Shown: piece after piece, positions 22,015-34,884 of the stretch | How positions within the stretch are numbered: position 1 is the stretch's first letter | Layout of the letters: every line of letters starts with the position of its first letter | Assembly (NCBI GenBank): GCA_027559495.1 | Contig: JAMXSV010000028.1 | Location: 558,001 to 622,000, forward strand | Direction: 5' to 3' | Source: Aurifilum marmelostoma | Lineage: Eukaryota > Ascomycota > Sordariomycetes > Diaporthales > Cryphonectriaceae | Length of the DNA: 64,000 bases | Notes under the pieces: model-generated | Told to the model about the DNA's origin: nothing | Database searches by the model: none | The model's input: only the letters and a program-made list of their open reading frames with translations | Translations under genes and position numbers: made by a program

Positions 22015-24806
22015 TCAGGCCAGGTAACGGTATACCGGCTGGGTAGCGTCGCCGACCTCAGCACGCTCGAGATACTCGCGAGAGATGAGATCCTCGATGC
22101 GCTTCTTGACCAGAGACACATCAGGTTTGAAGCGGCCAGTGAGCACGGTAATAACCTCGGTGATAACGCGGTTGTGCGGAAGCTCCTTGCGGGCTCTGTT
22201 TGAGAAGGGAGAATTGGTTAGTCGAAACATTCATCTCTGTACAACTCGGAGGCATCCATGAGAAATAGACATACTTCATGATGCGGACGATGGCCGCATC
22301 CACAATGTGTGAGCGGCTTGCATCGCTACGCTTCTCCGTCTCCTTGCGCTCTTCCGTGTCCTCGACCTTGGACTGGGCGCTGACGATGGGGGCGCGGATC
22401 TTGACAGTCTTGCTGGTGAAGGAAGTGTTGTAGGCGAACTTGTCGCCGGACTTGATGGTCTTGTTCATGGGCTCCTTCAGCAAGACTTTGGACCGGGGGG
22501 CCAGCGACAGAGAGGCGAGGGTTCGGTTCAGCTCGCCGGTGGGGATGTTGGTGGCGACCCGGATATCCTCGTAGCTGAGCCACTCATCCTCAGGGAGGTC
22601 GTTGAACATCAGCAGGACCACCATGCCGTAGGTAGAGACGGTAAGCTCGTACCGCCGCTCCTTGCTCAGAGGTCCGCTGTCCTTACCAGGAACCTTGGGG
22701 AAGACGCACTTGATATCGGCAGTACCGAGGCTGCCCATCCAGGTGAGGACTCGGCCGTTGCGCTCGCTCAGGTAGTACTTTAGGAAACTCTCCTGCAGCC
22801 GCTTGATTCGAGCAGGCCAATGACACTCGACCCTGGGGGCATCACTGCCGCCAGACTTGGAGGAAGACAAGGAGTCGGAAGGCCAGTTGTTGCTGGTGAG
22901 CACATTGATAGTGAGGTCGACATTCTTGCGGTCCACATCGCCCAGGGCGCGGATATGATCGCGGTATCCAGCAGTGAGGTCGGCCGAGGTGTCCATGTCT
23001 TTGAACATGCCCTCGAACTTGGATGTGAAGTGGCTGCCAATCTCCTGCTTCATGCGCGAGATCAGCTGCTTCTCAGCCTCGTGGCTCTCGTTCTTGCCGT
23101 GCAGCAGGCGGCGTCCCAGGTGCTTCTGATAGTAGCGCTGGAACATGTCGCGGTCCTGCAGGTAGCGGATGAGCGTGATAGCTCGATCCATCGTCGCATC
23201 TACCTCAGCCTCCGTCTTGTCTCGCATGCCCGTCTTCAGGGTGTCGTCGATGAACAACGACACAACCTCTGCGCAACGCGGGAAGAGATTGATGAAATCG
23301 GCAAAGCTTTTGGTCACCGTCGACTCCAGGATCTTGCAGTTGTCGAAGCAGTCTGTCAGATATTTGTCAAATTTGTGCTTGAGACGCAAGACGTCGTCAA
23401 CCCACTGGACGGCCGCAGCCGTCTGCCGAGCAGTGCCGGTCAGGGTCTTAGTCTTCTCGGCGCCCTCGGCCGGGGCATCCTCGTCGGCTTTGTTGGCATT
23501 GGGGCCGGCGAGGTTGACCTCGGACAGACCCTTCTCGATCTCCACGCCAAGCTCTATGATGCGCACAGAGAGAATCTTCTTGAGCTTGTCGATGCCACCC
23601 TTGACTCCAGGGCGGGAGACCAGGCGGTACAGGATAGACAGGTCCTCGAAGCGATCATTGTCGATCATGGCGCGAAGACCAGTAGTCTCCAGGGCCAGGA
23701 ACTTGTCCAGGTGCTTCGAGATGAGCTCGTCCTCGACTACGGCGAGGATCTTGGTCTGGCTCAGCTTGGAGACTGTGGTCTCGCACCGCTCCACCTCCTC
23801 CTGCAGACGGCGGTGCGTCTGGCGGATCCAGGTGCCGGCATCGCCCTCCTGAAGCAGGCGCTCGGACTCTTGGGCGTAGTATCGACGGGCAGCCTCGATA
23901 TAGGTCGGCTCGAATGTGGTAATGTAGAGGCGGTTGTCGTCCATCACCTCGTCCGTCTCTGCCAGCTGCTCGTACATGACCAGGACCCGCTTGATAAGGT
24001 TGCGGTCGACGATCTCGCCATCGCGGTCCATGTTGATCAGGTCGAGCACGACAGCGTTGATAACGTTGGTCAGGGGACCCTCGATGGAGGGGAACTCGAA
24101 GCGGAGGATGTTGTCGCGGTACAGGCCGAGGACGACCATGTAGAGGGGCGGACGATCATTAGTCTGGTCCTGGTGGTGGACTGCGCCCCGGTCGAGATAC
24201 ATCATGATGTCTGTGATCATGCCCATAGCACTGACATGACGCTCCCACGAGTCCCGCAACCCCTTGAGGAACTTCTCGCCCATCTCACGTCGCTCGTTCG
24301 TGGAGGTGCCGGGCAGGTCGCCCAGGGCCAGGCTGACAAGTTTGCCCGAGACCAGCTCGTATATAGGGGGGATGACCTCGTCGCGGAACCATCTGGCCTC
24401 GAAAGCGCCGACCTTCTCGTACAGCTCGGAACCTCGTCTCTTTATGACGATCTTGTAGGAAGCCCGATACAGCTGTTCGAAGGAGAGCTTGCCGGCATCG
24501 CGTCGGTGAATATCGGTCAGGGCACCGCAGAGCATGGACCAGCAGGCTTCGAACTCCTGCTCCTCGGTAAGCTGGCCGTTAGCAGGGCCGCCGCGGCCTC
24601 CAGACTGTTGTTTTTCAAGTCAGTCTCGTCTGCCTCTCACATGCAGATGCCGTCTCTTGTGCAAACGGAGGCGGAGAGGTACAGGGAAGAGGAGGCAAAG
24701 AGGAGGCTGTGAGCTGTTCTCCAGGTGACGGTATAATTGGCTGGCAAACAATAGAATCCAGACGTACCTTACGAGGAGGCCGGATCTTGTTTGATGGCCT
24801 ATGCAT
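22015..24806 (-). CDS. cul3: Cullin-3, scaffold of BTB-type CRL3 ubiquitin ligases, three exons, 849 aa
   Basis: Scaffold that holds a BTB substrate adaptor at its N-terminus and the Rbx1 RING subunit at its C-terminus. Minus-strand exons: 24768-24806 (13 codons), 22275-24604 and 22015-22195, totalling 2550 bases with consistent phases. The start MHRPSNKIRPPRK followed by a Gly-rich linker matches the short N-terminal extension of cullin-3, then comes the adaptor-binding region (WSMLCGALTDIHRRDAGKLS). The middle has cullin repeats and ends in the cullin homology domain (DRDMFQRYYQKHLGRRLLHGK). The winged-helix end carries the neddylation motif IVRIMKARKELPHN; the acceptor Lys (about residue 790) is encoded across the last intron. 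The protein ends VYRYLA, the usual cullin ending. The motifs favour cullin-3 over cullin-1 or -4. Confidence 0.95.
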
Positions 24807-25660
24807 CACTGCTTGCCCATCTGGGTTGGCAGGAAGTAGTTGGTGTATTCAAAGACAAGAGATGGAGAGGAATAGAGAGGCAGGAAGAGAACAAATTGGT
24901 CCTCTGTCAGGCCTCTTGGGATAGATTTGAGGAAAGATAAAAGAGGTTTGGCAAGAGGAGAAGCCTCCCTGGTCTGTGAGGGGGAGGAGCTTTGGTTAAA
25001 TAGAGGAGGGGAGGGGAGCCAGAGAAGGAGGCGGACAGGTCCGGAACGAACAAGAAGGGTGGTATTTATGTCAACACGCCACCTCTTGAGCTCCGCCAGA
25101 TTCTGAATCGTGAGAAACAGAAAGTGTCGACAGAGCTCATCACAGAGGCCACCGCAAAGCCCCAGCCAGAAAGGCACCTTGTCGATCTGCTGTGAGCTGC
25201 AGACTGTTGGTGGTGGTACTGCCTACACCGGGGGCAGAAGGTCAATGGCGAACCAGCCCCACAGCAGCAAGGCAGTAAATGATGCATTGTAGTATTACAG
25301 TATGCACTATACAAATGTATGTAAGCCTTCACTGTGACTTACCCCTCCAGGCCTCTATCTAATCCCCTTGTGAGACTAGTTCTGTCATGTGATTGGCCAG
25401 GCGCCGGCAAGAGATCCCGCACCCGTGCACACAATCTCAGCTGGTACTTATGACTTGCCTGCCGCAAGAGCTTTGAAAAAAAAATGCACGTCATACTTGG
25501 CAGCCCAAAAGGATGGCTCAATTGTTTTAGGTCTGCTTCCATCTGCCAGACAATACTTAGACACGGCATTGTATGGAAGCCCATTCTTTTTGATCCCAAT
25601 CAGCCCGAGTATCCCAACCTGAAATCGATCCCATCAGACCTACAGCCTTGGACTGGCAAT
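24807..25660. promoter_or_regulatory. Divergent intergenic region between cullin-3 and Zim17
   Basis: About 0.85 kb between two head-to-head genes, presumably holding both promoters. No recognisable element was picked out by eye. An upstream in-frame ATG at 25484 would extend Zim17 by 59 residues, but that extension does not look like a targeting peptide. Confidence 0.45.
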
Positions 25661-26257
25661 ATGAGATCCATAATACGGCAATTCTCAACCCAAAGGCACC
25701 TACCCGGCCCAAAACAGACGTCCATCCTCTCCACACCATACCTTACAAAACGGCAGCCACCATTATCACCTCCAACATCACGTCTCGCCACGCCCTTCAG
25801 CACCACAGCAGCCCGCCGCTACGCACACTCGGTTCCACGACCACCCTCCTCTCTCCCCAAGCCAAACACGCCCAAGCAGCCCTCGTACGAGCTCACCTTC
25901 ACCTGCGTCCCCTGCGGCACCCGCTCCGCCCACAACGTCTCCAAGCAGGGCTACCACCACGGCTCTGTCCTCATCACCTGCCCCTCGTGCCGGAACCGGC
26001 ACGTCATCAGCGACCACCTCAATATCTTTGGGAACCGCCGCATCACAGTCGAGGAGCTGGTGAAGGAGCGCGGGCAGCTTGTCAAGCGGGGTACACTAGG
26101 CGAGGACGGCGATCTGGAGTTCTGGGAGGATGGGAGTACCACAAGTAGGGAGGAGAGGACGGCCGAGGGGAAGGACCCGGTGCCTGCTGCTAGACAAGAG
26201 GCCACTGAGGCTGAGGGAGACAGTGAAGCGCCGGGTTCGACTTTTGGAAAGGCTTGA
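25661..26257 (+). CDS. zim17: DNL-type zinc-finger protein Zim17/Hep1/Tim15, mitochondrial Hsp70 escort protein, 198 aa
   Basis: Matrix protein that keeps mitochondrial Hsp70 (Ssc1) soluble and so supports protein import and Fe-S protein biogenesis. Starting at the ATG at 25661 gives a presequence of about 60 residues rich in Arg, Ser and Thr and almost free of acidic residues (MRSIIRQFSTQRHLPGPK). Then follows the zinc ribbon: YELTFTCVPCGTRSAHNVSKQGY, with the second pair in LITCPSCRNRHVISDHLNIFG, the DHL form of the DNL signature common in fungi. The C-terminal tail is acidic and disordered. No intron is needed. The frame is open further upstream to an ATG at 25484, but the later start is favoured by the presequence. 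It converges with the UTP20 3' end, 285 bp away. Confidence 0.92.
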   Translation: MRSIIRQFSTQRHLPGPKQTSILSTPYLTKRQPPLSPPTSRLATPFSTTAARRYAHSVPRPPSSLPKPNTPKQPSYELTFTCVPCGTRSAHNVSKQGYHHGSVLITCPSCRNRHVISDHLNIFGNRRITVEELVKERGQLVKRGTLGEDGDLEFWEDGSTTSREERTAEGKDPVPAARQEATEAEGDSEAPGSTFGKA

Positions 26258-26542
26258 GACTCGACTCGAGGTTTGAAAGAATACAGACACAACTATCCAG
26301 GTCTCAGATCTGATGGGGCTCGCATAGCAGATGAGAGTCAAAGAGACAAGGACAGAGAAAAACAAGGAATCTTCCTGCAAGATACAAATATACTTGCATA
26401 GAGGCACAGGTCGGCGTTTCGGAATACCCAAGGATAATTTAGATTCCATTCTACATAAATAGACGAAAACCCTCACAACTCCTAATACATGACAATGCCA
26501 TGGCATTTAAACGAGATATGTATATATGATCTCCTCGGCAGC

Positions 26543-29500
26543 TCAGTATCCTCTCCTAGCACTCCGGTGTTCCAACCCTCTCTCCTTTCTCCGGTCCTTC
26601 TTCCTGTCCATCTTTCTCTTCTTCTCCCGTCCCCACTTTTCCGGTGCCGTCACAGCCTCCACCTTTCTCTTGCTCGACCGCGCCATCCTCCTCTCGCGCA
26701 TATCCTCACCAACCGCCAGCAGCTGTTTCGTATACTCCGCAGTGCCAAGCTTAGTCTGCAGCGCGTCCATGATCCCCTGCGCTTTGGTCTTGAGCGTCTC
26801 GTAGCGCGTCTTGAACACCTCGTCTGTCGAGAATGGAGCTGGTATGGAGGCGTCGGTGAGATTGCGGAGGGGTCGGAGGATCGTGCGTGCCGAGGCTCTG
26901 AGGACGGCCGCGTCGGAAAGAGTGCCGAGAGCCTCGAGGGCTTCGATGGCGGCAAGCTTGCTGACAAGGGCTGCGGCACGCGGTGGCACTTCGCGGCGGA
27001 TGATTGCGGCAAGGCGAGAGAAAATGTACCGCATGCTCATATCTGCACCTTGCGTCTCAGGATTATCATCCTCTTCTTGCTCCTTCAAGTCATCCTCTCC
27101 TTCGCCATCGTCGTCCGAAGTGTCACCGTCACCTGGTGTGGTTTCCAGGAAGCGCGAGAGGAAGACCAACATCTGCAGGCTCTCCTGGGCCAGCGACTCT
27201 TCAACCTCAAGGCCCCTCAAGGTACCGAGCAGCAGACGAATGATCTGCGCGATCTGCTCCTGGTCCAGCTTCTGTCCATGCGAGCCAACAACCGCCTGTC
27301 CTTTGGTTGCCCCATATGCGTTGCTGGCAAAGTCGGCCAGATAGCTCGACAAGAGCTTGACGGCGTTGAGCTTCACAGCCGGGCGCTCATGAGACATGCA
27401 GCCAAATACGCCAATCCATAGTCCAGTTGTGTCCTTGGATATTATCCTCGCAGGATGCCGATCGATGAGGACGTGCATTAGGTCAAGTGCCGTGTTCACC
27501 AGCTCCCAGTCCGCCTTGTCCTCGTCTTCGAGGACACCAGTGATCTTGCCTGTGAGCAGTTTCAGGTCTTTCCTGTCTTTCTCGCCAGGCTCTCTTGCTT
27601 CGAAGTAGAGTCCGAAAATCTTGAAGGCAAGCTTCAGCACTGACAGGTTTCCATCTTGTTCAACCCAAGATCTCAACCGCGTCAGGAACTCGTGCAACCG
27701 ATCATGGTCAGCCTTGCGGAAGATCTCCTTGATGAGCTCACTAGCAGCAAGCCTACACCGCTCGCTATCATCGTTGCCAAGCAATAGAACAAGAGGGAAG
27801 AAGCACGTCGCGGCAATCTCCTTGACGAAGTCATTCGCGGATTTCGTGAGAAGCAGATGCATGATTTCCATGACAGATAGGCGGCCACCCTCACGAGGGT
27901 ACTTGAGGTTCGCGAGTATGAACTCGATCTGTTTGGCCCATCTGCTCTTCTTCTGCGGGTACTCCCTGAGAAACTGGAAGAATGCTCCCCTGGCCAGATC
28001 ACGTGTGTCCTTGTCGTCGTTGGTGATCATGACTGTGCCGACGTAATCGAGCGTGTCATAGACGACGGCTGTCTGGATCTTGCGATCCAGGACTGACCGT
28101 AGGAAGTTGAAAGTGACGTGTCGGTACAATGGCTCCGTGAGATCGTCCTTGAGCTTGCCAAGGAGGGTGTCAATGGCAGTGTCTTTGAACACAACCTCAC
28201 GACGATCCCGGAGGATGACGGCGAGGAGCTTGAGGGCAGTCTGAGACAACTCTGTAGTCGTCGATATTGACTGAGCTATGCACTTTATGGCATCCTTCGA
28301 TGCGACCTTGTACAAGTCATTCAACTCATTCGTCCGAGTCGGCACTCGCACCAAGACCGTGAGCAGCTTGAAGGCTGCGATTTTGACCTCTTCCTCTCCC
28401 GCGACAATGGCGTCACCCAATATGGGAAGGAAACCACTGATATTTGCTGAGGTCCGCAGATTCTCGTGCTTCCGAAGCACAGATCTGAGGATGTCAATGG
28501 CAAAACGCATAAGCTTGTGTGTGTGCTTGCTCGCTGCACCTCGATCTTCCCTCTTTGCGCCCCGCTGAACGAGGTATCGCCTCAGTCTCGGGTCAATTGC
28601 AGCCTCTGCACGTGGTTTTCTGCTGTTGTACACCTCTTGCACAACCTCATAACAAAACACCATAGTATCCCTGCTTTCAGACGCAGGGTTCTTCTGCAGG
28701 CCGGACGCAATCCTATTGAGCAGTTCATCGATCTTGCGAACCATGCGAAGGTCAAGCTTCTCCAGCAGCAGAGCCTGCAGAGGCTTGACCAATTCCACAA
28801 GCTGAGTGATCGACGCCGTAGAGGCGATGAGCTCCATACTGTCCTGGCTCTTGCTGCTCTTGACCTCCTTCCACTTGCTCACGTAGCCTTCAGCGTCCTT
28901 CTCCTGTCCAGCAACACCAAAGACATCATCCATGATGACAGCGACCATTGACTCCAAGCAGTAGTCGAGATCGCCTTGTTGGAAATCCGGTATCACAGCC
29001 AACAGCAGAGTGTGCATCGTGTAGGACAAGACATGTAATTGCGTGCCCATTTTCAAGGCGCCACGTAGCTCCTTGAGGATGAAACCAAAAGACGGAGCAC
29101 CCAAGATACACGCAATCTTGGCCAGTGTGGTCCGCGACATCTCTCGAGCCTCCCATGATTTACTTCTCAGGATGTGGCATATGTCCGTCAGGACGCTAGG
29201 GAGCTGTTGGCTTAGTAGGTAATCTGGAAGCAGCCGCAACAGCTTGACTAGGATCACAGCAACCGGAACCCTCGCGCTGACAGTCTCTTCATCCTTGTCA
29301 TGGAGGTGCTCCAACAATGGAGGTGTGAAGTAGGCGTTGAACTCGTCTGCCAGCTTGTCCTGAGCAGGCAGGGTCCGAGAAAGACGACGCTTGGTGCTGA
29401 CAATATGGACGTCTGCGGTGTTGTCTACCTCCATGGGCGCTTCGTTGGCAGCATCAACAGCCGTAACAAGAGACTCGACGGCTTTGTCCAGTAGGCGGAT

Positions 29501-32500
29501 GACCTGCTTGTGCATTTCAGGTTTCGACGCTAGGTACGATATGTAGCGTCGCAGCACTGCCCTGTACTGCGACCACTCAAGGGACCCAGCAAGGCTGGCA
29601 ATTGTGGCGGCAGCCTGGGCGCCCAGTCCGTGGTCGTCACTGCCGGCACGTCCCCAGATGAAGTGCTCAAGTAGCGGTAGGAATATATGGCTGATATTTT
29701 TGCCGCTCAGTTCAGTGCGCTCGTTGACCGATGCGAGTAGCTGGACAGCCTGGAGTTGTTTCGACACGGATGGAGTGAGGATGTTGACGAAGAAGGCCTT
29801 GCTGGAGTCATCCTCAGCCGACGGTGCCAGAACGGCCAGATCGGCAACCGGCGCCCACTCTGAGAGCTTGGTAACCAGATGACCCAGCAACCGTATCGTC
29901 TCTCTCCGAACAGTCTCCGAAGGCTCCCTGACTCCGGCATGGATTGCAGGCAGAAAAACCTCGCCGAGAACATCAACGTAGGAGTTTTGCATCTCTGTTT
30001 CCCATGCCTCAGCCGCAGCATTGATGAATTTGCACAGGCCGTCGACCGAGTTGGAGGAGAGGATGCCAAATTCTTCATCTTGGTTGAGGAAGAAGACCAT
30101 GTTGTGAAGCAGCGGCATCCATTGATTAATGGTCAGAGAAGTCTGTCTCTGAGACACCGCGTTGAAAGCGGCAAGGCGACGGTCATAGTCGGGCTCATCC
30201 AGCCTCTCCGCGACATAAGAGTTCAAATCCGCGCAGAGACGAGCAATCTCCTCGATTGCAGGATCCCTTGTCGCAAAAGCTGACAAGACCTTTGACAAGG
30301 ACTCCCTGTTGCGCTTGTCCTTGAAGAAACTGAAAAGTGAAGCCAATGTCTTGTAGACACTGCTTTTCAGCGTCGAGTCTTTATGAATGTCACCGAGGAC
30401 GATGTAGTGCTCCAGAACGAGAAGCAGCGAGCCCTTGACTTTGGGACTAACGCGCCGCGCAGGTTGGTTCAACAGATGTGTGGAAATGTCGACCAGATTT
30501 CGTGCGTTTCTTGAGCCATCTACCACAGAGGACAGCTCAACTACAGTATCCACACAGGTTTCCAGCACTCTGTTCTCAATATCTTGTCGTGTCCGCAACA
30601 AGGTGCCGATTTCGTTGAGAATTTTGTCTGCAAAGGGGTCAAGCAGCTCTGCCTTGACAAGGCCATCGAATTCTGATCCAGTCTCTGGTGCTTGTGCAAG
30701 CTTGACCAGGTTCTGGATGATACCCAGTGCGAATATCCTGACATCAGTCTTGCTCTTCTCAAAACCAATGCAATCAGCAATCTTCGGCATAACCTTGCCA
30801 TCGATAGCAAGAATGGTTGCTGTGCGTGGTAGTAGGGACCACGTCTCGAGAAGTCTCCAAGTCCACGAGACGCCTTGGGCCATCTCCTCTGAGGGTAAGC
30901 TGACGACCGGAGACACAATCTCAGCAACTATTGAGTTCTGGTAGGGTGCCCAGTCGAAGCTCTGGTTGTTCCTGACAAGGGCGCAGAGACACTTGAGCGC
31001 TGTCGTCCTGGCTACCTTGTATAGCGAGGCGTTGCTCGTCTTGTCGTCGTCGACACTACCGTCGTCTTCCTCTTCATCGTGTTGCTCGGCTTGACGTAAG
31101 TTGCGAGACGCCAAGAACAAGCAGTAGAGCACAGCATTGACGAGGTTGTCCATGTATGCCTCGACGCTTGTTCCAAGCTCGTTGATGATGGACTGAATCA
31201 TGTTGAGGAAGCCGACCTGTTTGCGGGGACTGATTTTCTCTTCGGAGAAGAGATCTTGCTTGAGACCTGACGCGTCCACAATGCGTATGCCCTGGAGACC
31301 TCCAAACGCAATGTCGAGGAAACCGCCAATATCTTGAACGGACAAGTTCCTGATGATCGCGAGCCTGGTGGCATGAAGTCCGTTTCGATCCGCTGGCGGC
31401 GCCTTTCTTGGACGTTGCCCTTCCGTAGAGCACTCGCAACAGGACTGGCATTAACTCCGCTCGATGTTGTGGTTGAATCGTATTCTCGCCTTGCAGGAAC
31501 ACGGTCAACTCGTTCTTGAAACGCGACTCATCGAGAAGAAACTCCAAATTCTCCTTGTAAGGCTTGACACCTTCTTGTTTCCATGTGAGAACAGCCTTAA
31601 GGGCAACCTTCTGGACCTCGATGTCACGGTTGGCCAAAAGACTGAGTAGTGTAGCAAAGGCCTCCTGGCTCTTGTACAACACTTTCGGATTGCCAAATTG
31701 AGCGAAGACTCCCAGAAGCGCTTTCCTGTCTGGAAGAGACCAGAAATCATCCTCCGGAAGTGTCTCAGCCTCTTCTTCATCTTCGTCCAGGGAAGCGACT
31801 TGAGCGTCATCAAGAGAGAGAAGGAATGGCACGATTTTCCTTGAACGTTTCTCAGCCAAGGCTGGAACGGCGGACAGAACTTTGAGTGCCTTGCTCCTCG
31901 CGTTGGCGACGTGGGCCGGGATGGTTGTTTGTTGCTGCTCGAACTCTCTCAGAAGCACACCGGACGGTTCTTCGATGGCCTCGTTGATCCTGTGGGCCTG
32001 TTGCTGCAGCCTTGAGAGGTTCATGCATTCGAAATTGGAGCCTGCATAGCTTCCCGATTCGTTGGGACGTAGCTGAGGCGGTGTCCACCTGGGCGAGGGT
32101 ATCTGCAGCCATTCAAATGCACGATCGAAAACGAGATCACCAGCTGTTTTCGATTGTGCAATTTGTTTCAGGGCCTCCACGGCTTCGTCCCAGACAGGAG
32201 CTAGGGAAATCGTGAGCATACCGAAGAGGTAAGCCGGAATAGCTTGGCGCAGCCACGATCCCTCATCCAGATGCTCATACGCTTGAGTGAGACGACGCAG
32301 ATGGACCGCAATCGCTCTAGGACTCTGGTGATCAAGGGGCAACTGCTCCACCAAGATCATGGTAGCCAGACATGAGTCCTGATCAGGTGTGAAATGAAGA
32401 GCCTCAAACATCCGAAGCGATGCCATCCGTAAGGGCCGCGACGAACTTGCCAGATTGTTGATGAGTGACAACACGAATGGATCGTCCACTGTGACAGGAC

Positions 32501-34514
32501 TTTCACTGCCCCTACCCTTTTCGACCCGATTCATTTCTTTCTCATAGCCCAAAAGAGCTTCGATGAAGGCTACATTGCTGGAGAACCTTGGCGCAGCGGC
32601 CTGAAGCAGTGGGCGCAACGACTTGTCCACAGACTCAGCGGCTCTGCTTGTCCCCAAGTAGGCGAGGAATCCTTGAGTGACAATGAAACGAGTCTCCTCT
32701 GTGTCGAGGGAGGAAGATGGCCGTAACGCGAGCTTCAGCTTCTTAAGCAGCAACTCCGCTATCGTGGCGTTGGTGGACGGATGGATCTTGGTCGACTCAA
32801 GAACCCGAAGAGTTGCGGCATACCTAGGCAGACACCGCTCTCTCCAAACATCCGCGTTCTTGCCATGAGATCCCTGCTCCGGAAAAGGTGTGTTCCCAAG
32901 CTCTTCAAATCTGCTGACGATCTGGTCTTGCCAGGATTGTGGCAGAGGACAGCCCTCCTTTTGATCCCCTGGAGGCAGTGCGCCGCACTCAACCAATCTC
33001 GGGAGCAGCACGTAAAGGAGGTCCTCGTTCTCATCTTGTGGCCAGTGCGCCGCGATGAATTTCTGGAAGGGTTTTTGAAAAAGACTGCGGAACCTGGCTG
33101 GGTTGAGCTCGGCGAGATAAGCGCAGAACGGAATGTACCATCTCATGAGTTGCTCGCCAGTCATGATTTTGTTAAACTCGTTGAGAGAGGGAATGAGTGC
33201 GTCCATCGGCGCTTGGTTCCAGCATATAGCTGCATTTGCCACCACGCTTTCCCATATTATAGGCCCCGCCAGTCTTGAGATATGTTGACCGCGTCTCGAC
33301 AGGGCTTCGAGAGTTTTAACGAGAATCTTCATCAGAGCGTTCCAGTCACTCACTCGGGAGCCATCCCGCACACCTGCGAGTAATCCGAATAATCGCAGGA
33401 ACAATGTAAGACGATATGGGTTCTCCTGCACTTCTGGACCATCAAGAGTTGTGGAAACAAAATCGAGAAGAGGGTCGGCAAGGGCTTTGAACGAGTCGAC
33501 AGTCGAATAATGGATGACATTAGTGAGAACGCCGCAGCACACAGAGGTCCAGAATGATGAACTGCCGGGTTGGAGCTCATCCGTGGACACCGCTTTGAGA
33601 AGCGCCTGAAAAATGTAGGGCGCTGTGGAGTGTAGCGTGTTGCCGGCACTCTTCATGCCCTCTGAGAACATTGTCATCACACCTTCCCGGTACATGTCGA
33701 ATTGCTTAGACTGGAATGCTGCCTCGAGTTCAAAGTCGGGCACGTCGTAGTCGACACCCTGGTCCTTCCTTGCCAAAGTCTTTGCCAAGTCCTTCATATC
33801 ATTCTTGACGTGTTCAATGATCCGGGGCAGGGCGTTCTCTCGGTGTGACGGCGCGGCAGCCTTCTTGATCAAGAAGCTCATGGCCTCTGCAGCGAACCTG
33901 TTGATGTGGTACGGGTGCTTCGCCTTTCCCAGGAGTCCCGACAGCATGTCGTATGTGGGCCGCAAGTCCGGAACCAAGAGTCGCGAGAGGTATTTGAACA
34001 GCCATGCCAACGCAGCAAACGTCCACTCGATCACGTCCGCGCCCTGCGGCTTGCGAGCAATGGCCACCAGTAGCTCCAGGCTCCTCTGGTAGTATTTCTC
34101 GAACTTCACACCAAGGTCATGCGCAAATGCTGTCAATAGATCCAGCAGTGGCTCAAGGGCCTCCTTCTCTTGAGCGCTGATGTATGTGGCGAGGAGTTCC
34201 ATGATCTTGTCCCGGAAGAGGACGATCTGGGGCAGGGTCTCGCAGAGGGGCAGGACCTCCCGCTTGAAATTTGTGAAGGGTTTGGATATATTGAGATCCG
34301 CCCATTTTGTAAGGCCATTTCTGAAGTACGAGGTGGTCGCGGAGAGGTCTTCTTCGTCGAGGTCATGGCGGCGCACTTTGCGCAGAGGATCGAGGGAGTT
34401 GAGCTTGGAGATCTTGGTAGAGAAGGACTCCCATCGGTGATTCTTCTGGTGCGGTGTTGTGTTTTTGGATTTTCGGACCTTTGCGATCCTTCCTGAAGTG
34501 ACTGTGGCAGGCAT
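26543..34514 (-). CDS. utp20: U3 snoRNP/SSU processome protein Utp20 (DRIM family), about 2656 aa, one frameshift
   Basis: Very large HEAT-repeat protein of the nucleolar 90S pre-ribosome, needed for 18S rRNA maturation. The start MPATVTSGRIAKVRKSKN at 34514 is followed by HRWESFSTKISKLNSLDPLRKVRR, typical of the family. Helical repeats fill the protein and the C-terminus is very basic (KWGREKKRKMDRKKDRRKER). The gene appears intronless. The conserved frame shifts at about 31388: upstream reads LLRVLYGRATSKKGAASG, and downstream the family sequence resumes one base later as RNGLHATRLAIIRNLSVQDI. Dropping one base in GGATCG joins them. Read literally, the upstream frame continues to 31074 and the downstream half would lack a start. 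There is no room for an intron at the junction. The assignment is firm; the frameshift may be a sequencing error or a real lesion. Confidence 0.93.
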
Positions 34515-34884
34515 CTTGGCTGATTCAAGTTGGAGGTGTCGCAGGACACACCTCAACAACTGCGGCCTTCAGAGATTTGGTGGTTCTTGTCAAGAGTCGA
34601 AGCGACGACGACCACCACCACGAACCAGATTGAACTTTCTTTGGCCGGGCCTGGAATTTTTTGGCAGGGATTCGGGGCCCAAGTGGGGTCTGGCTGCTGA
34701 GAGGCGCTAAGATAACCTTGATAAGAAAGGTACGAAGGTACTTAGCTCTGACGTCCAGAACTATAGTTTGCGACTCTTCGCTGCGAGACAGTCTTTCTTT
34801 CCCTCCCACTCTCTTCTGCTTCCTGAGCACCACAAAACCGCCGTCCCTCTGTTTCTCAGTGGTCTGCTGGGGATACAGGGCAAC
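34515..34884. promoter_or_regulatory. 370-bp divergent promoter region shared by utp20 and drn1
   Basis: The two start codons are 370 bp apart on opposite strands, so both promoters must lie here or overlap. Both products act in RNA processing, so co-regulation is plausible but inferred. A pyrimidine-rich stretch (about 34790-34860) precedes the drn1 ATG, as is common in filamentous-fungal promoters. Confidence 0.6.

Noticed and set aside
22820..24712. A 630-codon plus-strand open frame opposite cullin-3
   Set aside because: It is the antisense shadow of the cullin-3 coding sequence; GC-rich third positions keep the complementary frame open, and no family motif appears.
26489..27421. A 310-codon plus-strand open frame opposite the utp20 3' end
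   Set aside because: Antisense shadow of a well-supported gene.
31384..31394. Intron or programmed frameshift as explanation for the utp20 frame change
   Set aside because: Conserved residues run right up to both sides, so no intron of normal size fits, and no known +1 slippery site is present; left as an unexplained single-base shift.
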